Assembly (NCBI GenBank): GCA_964608735.1
Contig: CAZSPL010000246.1
Location: 1 to 5,086 of the forward strand
Source: CAZSPL01 sp964608735
GTDB taxonomy: Bacteria; JAJVIF01; JAPKYR01; CAZSPL01
Length of the DNA stretch: 5,086 bases
Direction of reading: 5' to 3'
The notes below the pieces were generated by a model that was not told the DNA's origin, ran no database searches, and saw nothing but the letters and a program-made list of their open reading frames with translations. Shown piece by piece: positions 1-5,086 of the stretch (position 1 is the stretch's first letter; every line of letters starts with the position of its first letter). The position numbers and the translations under genes were made by a program.

Positions 1-894
1 TGTCACGCCGGCGTTTCCCGCGGATGTTATCCCGAGCACGCCGACGCCGGAGAAAAGATCGAGCAGGCGTCCCGGGCTCACCCCCGCGACAGCGCGTCGC
101 GCATGTTCGTAGAGCGTCGGCATCAATGATTCGTTGGCCTGGGTAAAACTTTCGGGCGTGAAGCGGAAACCTTTCCCGGCGATGGTCCTCTTGATGGCGC
201 GCACCGGTGGGAATTTGGATTCGAGCTCGTCGAGCACGACGCGCATCATGCGTCGCACCTTGCGCATCGGGGAGCGTCCCGGCGAGAACATTATCCGCCG
301 GTCTTTGTGGTCGATGACGAACGGCGCGCGGAGGGCGAATCGTCCCTGGTATTTCCCGATAAGCCCGGCGCAGATTTTTTTCACCTTTCCCGGCAGGTCT
401 CGCGCGAAGGATGGAAGAAGCATGCATTCGTCGAGATCGATGACATTGCGCTTCGCGGGATTAATCAGCCCGCACCATGTGTCGCGCCCGTTGTACCAGA
501 GGTGGAACGTGACGTGGCTGCGGTAGCCGTATTTCATCCCCGACGGCTCGACCTTCACCTCATCGACATCCGCGCCGCCGAATTTCTTGAGGCAGTCGGC
601 GATACGTTTGCCCTTGATTTCGAGTTCGAGTTCATATTGAAGATGCTGGAACGCGCACCCGGGGCATTCGCCGAAATACTTGCACGGCGGGGCGACGCGT
701 CGCTCGCTCGGCTCGATGATGCGCACGAGTTCCGCGACATCGAACCGGTCTCCGCTCTCGACGATGCGGCACTCGACGACATCCCCCGGCGCGGTATACG
801 GCACGAAGATGACTTTCCCCTCGTGACGTCCCACACCGCGTCCGTAGCTGTCGGCGGCGTAGATTTTTATGTTTTCAAGCTGAGTGTCTTCCAC
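1..894 (-). CDS. TrmA/RumA-family 23S rRNA or tRNA (uracil-5-)-methyltransferase (RlmD/RlmCD-like), 3' end beyond window
   Basis: Predicted SAM-dependent enzyme that adds a 5-methyl group to a uridine in 23S rRNA or tRNA (cytoplasmic). The 298 visible residues show the family layout. A TRAM-like RNA-binding domain spans residues 1-60. The iron-sulfur cysteines are C71, C77 and C80 (C-x5-C-x2-C, CKYFGECPGCAFQH) with a fourth at C157 (DECMLL). The central RNA-binding part carries YGYRSHVTFH (123-131). The methyltransferase domain begins with SFTQAN (249-254) and the SAM-binding LLDLFSGVGVLGI (277-289). Family members are usually 400-460 residues, so about the last third, with the catalytic Cys and Glu, lies off the window. 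The start is GTG at 894, the first usable in-frame start, with only a weak GGA upstream. It lies 20 bp after the mtnA stop, so co-transcription and translational coupling are likely. The TRAM domain favours RlmD/RumA over TrmA, but the exact target uridine cannot be read from the sequence. Confidence 0.93.
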   Translation of the reverse strand, partial: MEDTQLENIKIYAADSYGRGVGRHEGKVIFVPYTAPGDVVECRIVESGDRFDVAELVRIIEPSERRVAPPCKYFGECPGCAFQHLQYELELEIKGKRIADCLKKFGGADVDEVKVEPSGMKYGYRSHVTFHLWYNGRDTWCGLINPAKRNVIDLDECMLLPSFARDLPGKVKKICAGLIGKYQGRFALRAPFVIDHKDRRIMFSPGRSPMRKVRRMMRVVLDELESKFPPVRAIKRTIAGKGFRFTPESFTQANESLMPTLYEHARRAVAGVSPGRLLDLFSGVGVLGITSAGNAGVT

Positions 895-914
895 AATACG
901 AATCCATAAGGGAT

Positions 915-1961
915 TTACTTCCCTCTCACCGCGGCGAGGCTTTCGGTATACGGCTCCCTCGCGATGCCCTTTTCGGTGATAATACCGGCGATGAGTTCGT
1001 GGGGGGTGACATCGAACGCCGGGTTGTAGACCTTCACCCCGCCGATGAGCTCGATGCCGTTCACGAGACTGAGAATTTCCTTCGCGTCGCGCTCCTCAAT
1101 CGGGATATCCGCGCCCGAGGCGATGTTGAAATCGACGGTGCTCAGCGGGGCGGCGATGTAGAACGGGATGCCGTGGTATTTCGCGAGCACCGCGACTGAG
1201 TAGGTGCCGATCTTGTTGGCGGAATCGCCGTTGGCGGCGACACGGTCGGCGCCGGTGATGACCACATCGACGCGTCCCTGCTTCATCACATGCCCGGCCA
1301 TGTTGTCGCATATAACGGTGAAATCGATTCCCTCTATGGCGAGTTCCAGCGAATTAAGTTTCGCGCCCTGCTGTCGCGGACGGGTTTCATCGACCCACAC
1401 GTGAAGCCGTTTCGCCTTCCGATGCGCCGAACGTACTACCCCCACGGCGGTGCCCCATCCGGCCGTCGCGAGGGCGCCCGCGTTGCAGTGGGTAAGCACG
1501 TTCATGCCGTCGGCGAGAATCGACTGCCCGTGCTCGCCGATCGCCTTGTTGACGGCGATATCCTCGGCGCGCATGCGTTCGGCTTCATCGAGTAGCAGCT
1601 TCGCGACCTTCCCGCCGGGCGCGCCCTTGTTCGCGTCGATGAGCTTGCGCATCCGCTCGATGGCCCAGAAAAGATTGACCGCGGTAGGACGGGTGCGCGC
1701 GAGGCGCTGGAGCACTTCATCCATTTTCGCGGCGAATTCGGCGGGTTCGCGCGACGCATATTCCCGCGCGCCCATCGCGACGCCGTAGGCCGCGGCGACG
1801 CCTATCGCAGGAGCGCCGCGTATGACCATGGTTTCGATGGCGCGTGCGATTTCATCGTGGGTGTCGTATTCGCGCTCCTTCCACTGGCCGGGGAGTAGTG
1901 TCTGGTCGACCATCTTGACGACGCCGTCCTCGTAGTAGACAGGTTTTATATCCTTCGGCAC
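915..1961 (-). CDS. mtnA: S-methyl-5-thioribose-1-phosphate isomerase (MtnA)
   Basis: Cytoplasmic enzyme that isomerises 5-methylthioribose-1-phosphate to methylthioribulose-1-phosphate in methionine salvage; family members also act on 5-deoxyribose-1-phosphate. It is related to the eIF2B-alpha/beta/delta fold. The 348-residue product matches the normal family length. Visible motifs: MVIRGAPAIGVAAAYG (45-60), NLFWAIERM (96-104), LTHCNAGALATAGWGTA (156-172) with the expected catalytic Cys159, DETRPRQQGAKL (191-202), CDNMAGH (218-224), and TGADRVAANGDSANKIGTY (236-254) with the expected catalytic Asp239. QQGAKL departs slightly from the usual LQGARL. The reading frame stays open upstream to an ATG at 2144, but that extension has no family similarity. 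The GTG at 1961 has a GGAGG seven bases upstream and begins PKDIKPVYY, a normal MtnA N-terminus, so it is the chosen start. No other methionine-salvage gene is recognised in the window. Confidence 0.96.
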   Translation of the reverse strand: MPKDIKPVYYEDGVVKMVDQTLLPGQWKEREYDTHDEIARAIETMVIRGAPAIGVAAAYGVAMGAREYASREPAEFAAKMDEVLQRLARTRPTAVNLFWAIERMRKLIDANKGAPGGKVAKLLLDEAERMRAEDIAVNKAIGEHGQSILADGMNVLTHCNAGALATAGWGTAVGVVRSAHRKAKRLHVWVDETRPRQQGAKLNSLELAIEGIDFTVICDNMAGHVMKQGRVDVVITGADRVAANGDSANKIGTYSVAVLAKYHGIPFYIAAPLSTVDFNIASGADIPIEERDAKEILSLVNGIELIGGVKVYNPAFDVTPHELIAGIITEKGIAREPYTESLAAVRGK

Positions 1962-1968
1962 GGTTGTA

Positions 1969-1973
1969 CCTCC
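1969..1973 (-). promoter_or_regulatory. Strong Shine-Dalgarno (GGAGG) deciding the mtnA GTG start
   Basis: The minus strand reads GGAGG, then seven bases (TACAACC), then GTG at 1961. This is near-ideal spacing and settles the start against the longer open frame that reaches 2144. Confidence 0.85.
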
Positions 1974-1989
1974 GATGACGTGGGAGGAT

Positions 1990-1998
1990 ATTCTATCA
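1990..1998 (-). promoter_or_regulatory. Possible extended -10 promoter element for mtnA
   Basis: The minus strand reads TGATAGAAT: a TG-n motif followed by TAGAAT, five of six matches to the sigma-70 -10 consensus. No good -35 box lies 16-18 bases upstream, which an extended -10 can tolerate. It would start transcription near 1983, giving mtnA a leader of roughly 20 bases that includes the Shine-Dalgarno. It overlaps one arm of a small hairpin (1993-2023). Judged from motif match only. Confidence 0.3.
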
Positions 1999-2048
1999 CA
2001 GAAGAGCCGCGGGACGGCGATAGGTTTACTGACCACGAATCTGTGTGG

Positions 2049-2107
2049 CACGGACAAGCGGTTGCCAGTCCTCATTGCACTTCCGCCACGCCCGAAGCTT
2101 GTCCGTG
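2049..2107. repeat. Perfect 11-bp inverted repeat between the HAD gene and mtnA
   Basis: CACGGACAAGC at 2049-2059 is the exact reverse complement of GCTTGTCCGTG at 2097-2107, with 37 bases between the arms. It sits in the 216-bp gap between the HAD stop (2178) and the mtnA start (1961). Smaller hairpins surround it: 2139-2150 (4-bp stem, 4-base loop), 2124-2137 (ACGGC/GCCGT, 4-base loop) and 1993-2023 (outer CTATC/GATAG, inner GCCG/CGGC). A 7-bp match between 2013-2019 and 2132-2138 could compete with the 2124-2137 hairpin. No T-run follows the main arms on the minus strand, so it is not a standard intrinsic terminator. I do not recognise a known riboswitch core. It could be a structured leader or small RNA, a protein-binding site, or the remnant of a small mobile repeat. 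Confidence 0.6.
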
Positions 2108-2177
2108 TCTTCAAGCGCGCATCACGGCTGCCGCCGTCGCACAAGAGTGCGAATAGATACGCGCTACCCGGGATTTG

Positions 2178-2891
2178 TTAAAGAAGAATATCCAGCAAAT
2201 CATAAAGGGAATGGATTGTGGGGATATCATCTTCCGCGCAACTACCGTCCCGATCCAGCACTACTCCCTGCATGCCGAGCGCGATGCTCTTCTCGACATA
2301 AGGCGCGATGTCATCCACGTACAGCAGATTCCCCGCCGGAAGGCCGATAGAATCGATCGCGGATTTATAAATCCGCTCGTCGGGTTTCATGCATCCGATG
2401 AACGCCGAGATGGTCATACCGTCGAAATATTCATCCAGCCCCTTCACTTTCATCAACTCATCGAGGTAACGGAACGAGTTCGAAAGCATGTGCAGAATGT
2501 AGCCGCGCCGCTTGAGTTCGGCGAGCACGGGCACGGTTTCGTCATAGACGATATACCACGCCGGGTCGGACTGAAGCCTGACCAGTTCCTCGATGAGCGC
2601 GTCATCGGGCGATGAATACCCCAGCTCGTGAAGCGCGTAGCTGTAATATTTGCGGAACTGCCCGGTCTCGGCTTCGGCGGATGTATGCAGGTGGTGGGAT
2701 TCATCGAGAAGGCGGCTCACCTTGCGCATGACCGATTCGACGTCGGCCTCGTTGACATCGATGCCCCACCTGTCAAGCACCGAATCGACGAACGGCGGCG
2801 GCCACCATCGGTGCTCGGGAGCATGGAGGATGACATCGCCGCAATCGAGGATGACGGCCTTTATGCGTGATGTGTCAATACCGTGAGTCAT
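2178..2891 (-). CDS. HAD-superfamily hydrolase (phosphatase-like, subfamily IA, YihX-like motif I)
   Basis: Predicted soluble phosphatase of the haloacid dehalogenase superfamily, 237 residues, substrate unknown. All four HAD motifs are visible: motif I VILDCGDVI (13-21) with nucleophile Asp16, motif II LSNS (136-139), motif III Lys169 in GCMKPDERIYKSA, and motif IV YVDD (191-194). Residues 24-120 form the expected helical cap, with an unusual WWPPP stretch at 29-33. In motif I the second acid of the usual DxD is replaced by glycine (Asp16-Cys-Gly-Asp-Val). The same arrangement occurs in DLGNV/DLGGV-type members such as YihX, so it need not mean loss of activity. The start is ATG at 2891, with AAGGAG (2904-2909) twelve bases upstream, a rather long spacing. 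It follows csaB by 25 bp and is probably co-transcribed with it. Being upstream of mtnA suggests sugar-phosphate metabolism, but that is inference only. Confidence 0.9.
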   Translation of the reverse strand: MTHGIDTSRIKAVILDCGDVILHAPEHRWWPPPFVDSVLDRWGIDVNEADVESVMRKVSRLLDESHHLHTSAEAETGQFRKYYSYALHELGYSSPDDALIEELVRLQSDPAWYIVYDETVPVLAELKRRGYILHMLSNSFRYLDELMKVKGLDEYFDGMTISAFIGCMKPDERIYKSAIDSIGLPAGNLLYVDDIAPYVEKSIALGMQGVVLDRDGSCAEDDIPTIHSLYDLLDILL

Positions 2892-2916
2892 AGAAATAAA
2901 AAACTCCTTGGCGCGC

Positions 2917-4119
2917 CTATCCCTTCCCCCGTTTCAAATCAGCGTCGACCTCCGCATCGGCACGCTCCTGCTCGAATGCTTCCTCCGCCTTGCGCTTGGC
3001 TGTCAGCGCTTCATCGGCGAAGATGATATGCTCCAGCAGCTTGAATGCCTTCTCGGCGCGCTCTTCGAGCTTGTAGACAGTCTTCACGATTTTCGCGCGG
3101 TATTCATCGCGGTCTTCGAGGATATCCTCCATCGCTTCGCTGATGCCCTCGGGCCCGAGTACGGGTACGCGTCCAACCGGCTTGAAATCGAACTCCCGCA
3201 GGAATTCATCTATCTTCGGGTCGTAGCTTATCCCCGCGAACGGTACTTTCGCTTTCGCCGCGAATATCAGCGAATGGAGCCGCATACCGAGCACGAATTC
3301 GAATCGCCCGAACAGGCCGAGGGTTTCCGATGGCAGCCACCGCTTCTTCAGAACGGTCGGCTTCTCTTCCATAAGCGCCGCGATTTTCTCGGCGAATTTC
3401 GTATCCGACGGATGATGGAACGGCACGAACACCGGGTGCATGTCATAACCCTGGGCGATGATATCCACCGCGCGCGCGAGCCCGGCGATGGCGCGCTTGT
3501 CCTTCGGGCTTCCCTTGACCGCCACTCCGAACATCGGGCCGCCTATCTCATCGAGATCCTCCTCGAAGACGACATCCTTCAACCGCTCATCGGAACATGG
3601 CTGAAGCAAAAACGCCGGGTCGGCGACGAGTTCGAGCGGGGTATGGAGAGGCATATGCGGTTTCAAAAACGCGACCGACGAAATATCGCGCAACGTCACC
3701 GCCACCGCCTGCGAAAGGAATTCCTTCACAAGCCATTCGCTGGAAAACCGCTTGAACGGCCCGAGTCCCTGCGCGAGGATGAACACGCGCCGCCCGAGGA
3801 TATACGCAAGGAACAGCACGGAGATGTAATACAGCAGCGAGCGGAAGCTGGTCTTGTCCTGCAGAAGTCCTCCGCCGCCCTGTACCAGCAGATGGCAGCG
3901 GGTGATGTCGCGTATGAGCGTGAGCGGGTTGGTGCGTTTGGACGACGCGACATCGTACTGCTTCGTCGTCCTCGCGGGATTCGACGACAGCACCGTGAGT
4001 TCGATATCCTTCATCGCCCCGATGCGCTTGATCGCGGCTTCGAGGATGGCTTCATCGCCGAGGTTGTCGAACCCGTAGTATCCGTGAAGCACCAGTCTCT
4101 TTCGCGGCATGGCATTCAT
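2917..4119 (-). CDS. csaB: Polysaccharide pyruvyl transferase, CsaB type
   Basis: Predicted to transfer pyruvate from phosphoenolpyruvate as a ketal onto a cell-envelope polysaccharide; in Gram-positive bacteria CsaB products anchor SLH-domain proteins. Visible family features are the N-terminal GYYGFDNLGDEAIL (13-26), VQGGGGLLQD (79-88), AQGLGPFKR (116-124), VTLRD (141-145), FHHPSDTKFA (234-243) for the second lobe, and GMRLHSLIFAA (278-288) followed by ISYDPKI (297-303). The 400 residues exceed the common 360-380 mainly through a charged, probably helical tail (about 365-400, rich in Lys, Glu, Ala and Asp). A hydrophobic stretch (95-108) lies within the N-terminal lobe and is not clearly a membrane segment. 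The start is uncertain: ATG at 4119 or ATG at 4110, neither with a clear Shine-Dalgarno. The shorter form fits family N-termini slightly better. The envelope-protein gene upstream fits a surface role. Confidence 0.9.
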   Translation of the reverse strand: MNAMPRKRLVLHGYYGFDNLGDEAILEAAIKRIGAMKDIELTVLSSNPARTTKQYDVASSKRTNPLTLIRDITRCHLLVQGGGGLLQDKTSFRSLLYYISVLFLAYILGRRVFILAQGLGPFKRFSSEWLVKEFLSQAVAVTLRDISSVAFLKPHMPLHTPLELVADPAFLLQPCSDERLKDVVFEEDLDEIGGPMFGVAVKGSPKDKRAIAGLARAVDIIAQGYDMHPVFVPFHHPSDTKFAEKIAALMEEKPTVLKKRWLPSETLGLFGRFEFVLGMRLHSLIFAAKAKVPFAGISYDPKIDEFLREFDFKPVGRVPVLGPEGISEAMEDILEDRDEYRAKIVKTVYKLEERAEKAFKLLEHIIFADEALTAKRKAEEAFEQERADAEVDADLKRGKG

Positions 4120-4181
4120 TTTACCATTGATGAGGAGGATTGGCTTCCGCCCGATGTTCCTTTATCTCAGGAAATCCCCAT

Positions 4182-4211
4182 AAAAAGAGAGGACGCGACA
4201 TTGGCCGCGTC
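4182..4211 (-). terminator. Possible intrinsic terminator upstream of csaB
   Basis: On the minus strand GACGCGGC, loop CAAT, GTCGCGTC (4211-4192) forms an 8-bp stem with one G-U pair, followed by CTCTC and then five Ts (4186-4182). The T-run begins five bases after the stem, later than ideal. It would end transcripts coming from the CAP gene, about 245 bases past its stop, and make csaB start from its own promoter. Confidence 0.45.
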
Positions 4212-4299
4212 AGCTCCTGGAATCCAGATTTCCCACATCTTCTATAGGAGGTTCTCTCGTTGGATAAGATTCAATTTGGGGGATTGAGGTTCACCGGGA

Positions 4300-4323
4300 G
4301 GGGGGTTTTTCGAGGGGAATTTT
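4300..4323. repeat. G-run/T-run direct repeat, copy A
   Basis: Plus strand: six G, five T, CG, A, four G, AA, four T. It matches copy B at 4415-4438 with one substitution and two single-base length differences. A third, weaker relative (GGGGGATTGAGG) lies at 4278-4289. Confidence 0.6.
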
Positions 4324-4335
4324 ATGTCAGCCCTT

Positions 4336-4394
4336 GGGACAGTCCCTTGGCAGATTCCCGCATGGATTTGCATCATGCGTTTGGGGACAGTCCC
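4336..4394. repeat. Pair of GGGACAGTCCC palindromes flanking a hairpin (small REP/MITE-like element)
   Basis: GGGACAGTCCC occurs at 4336-4346 and again at 4384-4394 (there with an extra leading G at 4383), in the same orientation, 48 bp apart. Each is an odd palindrome with 5-bp arms around a central A. Between them CGCATG (4359-4364) and CATGCG (4374-4379) form a hairpin with a 9-base loop. An outer inverted pair, CAGCCC (4328-4333) and GGGCTG (4397-4402), encloses the whole. From memory, GGGACTGTCCC-type boxes recur between genes in many bacterial genomes; that is recollection, not a search result. No transposase is in the window. Confidence 0.6.
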
Positions 4395-4414
4395 GCGGGC
4401 TGCGTAAACCGAAA

Positions 4415-4438
4415 GGGGGATTTTTCGGAGGGGATTTT
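4415..4438. repeat. G-run/T-run direct repeat, copy B
   Basis: Plus strand: five G, A, five T, CGG, A, four G, A, four T, then CGGGCGGG. It is the partner of copy A, 115 bp away. The copy is itself close to a tandem of GGGGATTTTCGG, so slippage could have produced part of it. Together with 4440-4446 it supplies four G-runs of three or more. Confidence 0.6.
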
Positions 4439-4456
4439 CGGGCGGGCCCGACGGAT

Positions 4457-5086
4457 TTAGTCGACGACGAATTCCATCTGGCCGATGCCGCGGGCGAGTC
4501 CGGCGGCGGGGTCGTAGACGCCGATCACCCTGCACGTCCAGCGGCCTTCCTCCGGGAACCGCCAGTTGCACTTGTATTCCCGCTCGGCGCGTGCCTCGGC
4601 GCGCACGAAATACTCCTCGCTGAAGAAGCTTTCCTTCTCGAAATGAAGCGAGAGGACATCGAAATCATTCACTGTCTTTATGCTGAGTTCGAGTTCCTCC
4701 CCGGCGGTAACTTCGGCGGGAAGTACCGACGGCTCGGTCTCGAATATCTCGTGCCTGTAGAAATCCTGCGTAACGAAAATCGTGCCGTATCCCGAAAGCC
4801 GCTTCGCACCGGCGTTCCGCCCGAAGATGGTCGTGTCGGAATTCGCATCCTGGCAGAAGCCGATGCCGACATGGGTTGCATGGGGGTCGAGGAGATTCCT
4901 CAGGTGCGGGTCGCTGTCGCGGAAACCGTCCATCAGATCCGAGACGAGCCTCGGGAGCGATGCGCCATCGGCGCGGTATACGCCGACGTTCTCGGTCACG
5001 ATGCAGCTCAGCCCGGCTTTGCGCACACGGTCGTTCGCGCCGCGGCCGTCGGGATCGAAGTGCCCGAAGAAATCGCGCTTGACCAT
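4457..5086 (-). CDS. CAP/SCP-domain (YkwD-like) protein with extra C-terminal beta domain, 5' end beyond window
   Basis: The 209 visible residues start inside a CAP (cysteine-rich secretory/antigen 5/PR-1) domain of the bacterial YkwD type. DMxxRxFFGHxxPDG is a standard internal motif, so the ATG at the very window edge is almost certainly an internal Met and the true start lies outside. The CAP cavity residues are present: His9 (FFGHFDPDG), Glu32 (TENVG) and His61 (DSDPHLRNLL), followed by THVGIGF (71-77) and GTIFVTQDF (101-109). From about 115 to 209 there is a second segment of alternating hydrophobic strands, ending in GQMEFVVD, which looks like an immunoglobulin-like or similar beta-sandwich domain; I do not recognise its family. 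Bacterial CAP proteins are usually secreted or envelope-bound, but the signal peptide region is not visible. The biochemical function of bacterial CAP domains is mostly unknown. Confidence 0.85.
   Translation of the reverse strand: MVKRDFFGHFDPDGRGANDRVRKAGLSCIVTENVGVYRADGASLPRLVSDLMDGFRDSDPHLRNLLDPHATHVGIGFCQDANSDTTIFGRNAGAKRLSGYGTIFVTQDFYRHEIFETEPSVLPAEVTAGEELELSIKTVNDFDVLSLHFEKESFFSEEYFVRAEARAEREYKCNWRFPEEGRWTCRVIGVYDPAAGLARGIGQMEFVVD

Larger units (their letters stand above)
4120..4456. other. 337-bp intergenic region between the CAP gene and csaB
   Basis: No convincing gene is seen here. From high to low coordinates (the direction of transcription) it holds: a G-run/T-run repeat copy (4415-4438), a GGGACAGTCCC box (4384-4394), a hairpin (4359-4379), a second box (4336-4346), a second G-run/T-run copy (4300-4323), a terminator-like hairpin (4182-4211), and a weak -10-like GATAAA on the minus strand (4161-4166) that could serve csaB. 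On the plus strand an AGGAGG (4246-4251) stands eight bases before a TTG at 4260 that opens a 66-codon frame ending at 4460. That frame reads through the repeats and is probably not a gene. Confidence 0.6.

Noticed and set aside
905..907. ATG as an alternative start of the RNA methyltransferase
   Set aside because: It is out of frame with the methyltransferase and reaches a stop after ten codons.
307..909. A 200-codon plus-strand open frame opposite the RNA methyltransferase
   Set aside because: The minus-strand translation has the TRAM, iron-sulfur and SAM motifs. The plus-strand product resembles nothing and is a coding shadow.
2041..2110. Integron attC site or SAM-I riboswitch at the inverted repeat
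   Set aside because: No GTTRRRY/RYYYAAC core pair is present for attC. The CTGGCAACC stretch recalls part of SAM-I, but the kink-turn and remaining conserved core are not found.
1962..2144. A 61-codon N-terminal extension of mtnA
   Set aside because: It lacks MtnA similarity, it overlaps the hairpins, and the GTG at 1961 has an ideal Shine-Dalgarno and a normal family N-terminus.
2908..4287. A 459-codon plus-strand open frame opposite csaB
   Set aside because: It is antisense to a gene with clear family motifs, its product is Arg/His/Glu-rich with no recognisable domain, and GC-rich codon bias readily opens such mirror frames.
4260..4460. A 66-codon plus-strand frame with AGGAGG eight bases before a TTG start
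   Set aside because: The ribosome site is good, but the frame runs through the palindromic boxes and G/T-run repeats, gives a low-complexity product, and ends overlapping the CAP stop codon. Conservation in relatives would be needed to revive it.
4242..4571. A 109-codon minus-strand frame containing GTVP peptides
   Set aside because: The GTVP peptides are simply translations of the GGGACTGTCCC boxes, and the frame overlaps the end of the CAP gene out of phase.

Overview
This is a GC-rich bacterial window (about 58-60% G+C by eye) with five protein-coding genes, all on the minus strand; the first and last run off the window edges. In transcription order, from high to low coordinates, they are: a CAP/SCP (YkwD-like) protein missing its N-terminus (4457-5086), a CsaB-type polysaccharide pyruvyl transferase (2917-4119), a HAD-superfamily phosphatase-like hydrolase (2178-2891), methylthioribose-1-phosphate isomerase MtnA (915-1961), and a TrmA/RumA-family RNA m5U methyltransferase missing its C-terminus (1-894). 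The host cannot be named from this sequence. The mix suggests a free-living or environmental bacterium outside the best-studied phyla; Spirochaetota or a similar deep Gram-negative lineage is only a guess.

Two tight gene pairs look co-transcribed. csaB and the HAD gene are 25 bp apart, and mtnA and the methyltransferase are 20 bp apart. Two larger non-coding gaps separate the blocks. The gap at 2178/1961 (216 bp) holds a perfect 11-bp inverted repeat, several smaller hairpins, a possible extended -10 promoter and a strong Shine-Dalgarno sequence that fixes the GTG start of mtnA. The gap at 4120-4456 (337 bp) holds a composite repeat: two GGGACAGTCCC palindromes flank a hairpin, and the whole is bracketed by two near-identical G-run/T-run direct repeats. 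A plausible minus-strand terminator lies in front of csaB in the same gap.

Functionally the window is mixed. The CAP and CsaB proteins point to the cell envelope. MtnA belongs to methionine salvage (or 5-deoxyribose disposal). The methyltransferase is RNA-modification housekeeping, and the HAD protein has no assigned substrate. The coding genes are ordinary. I found no convincing new multi-gene system; the parts most worth a second look are the two intergenic gaps.
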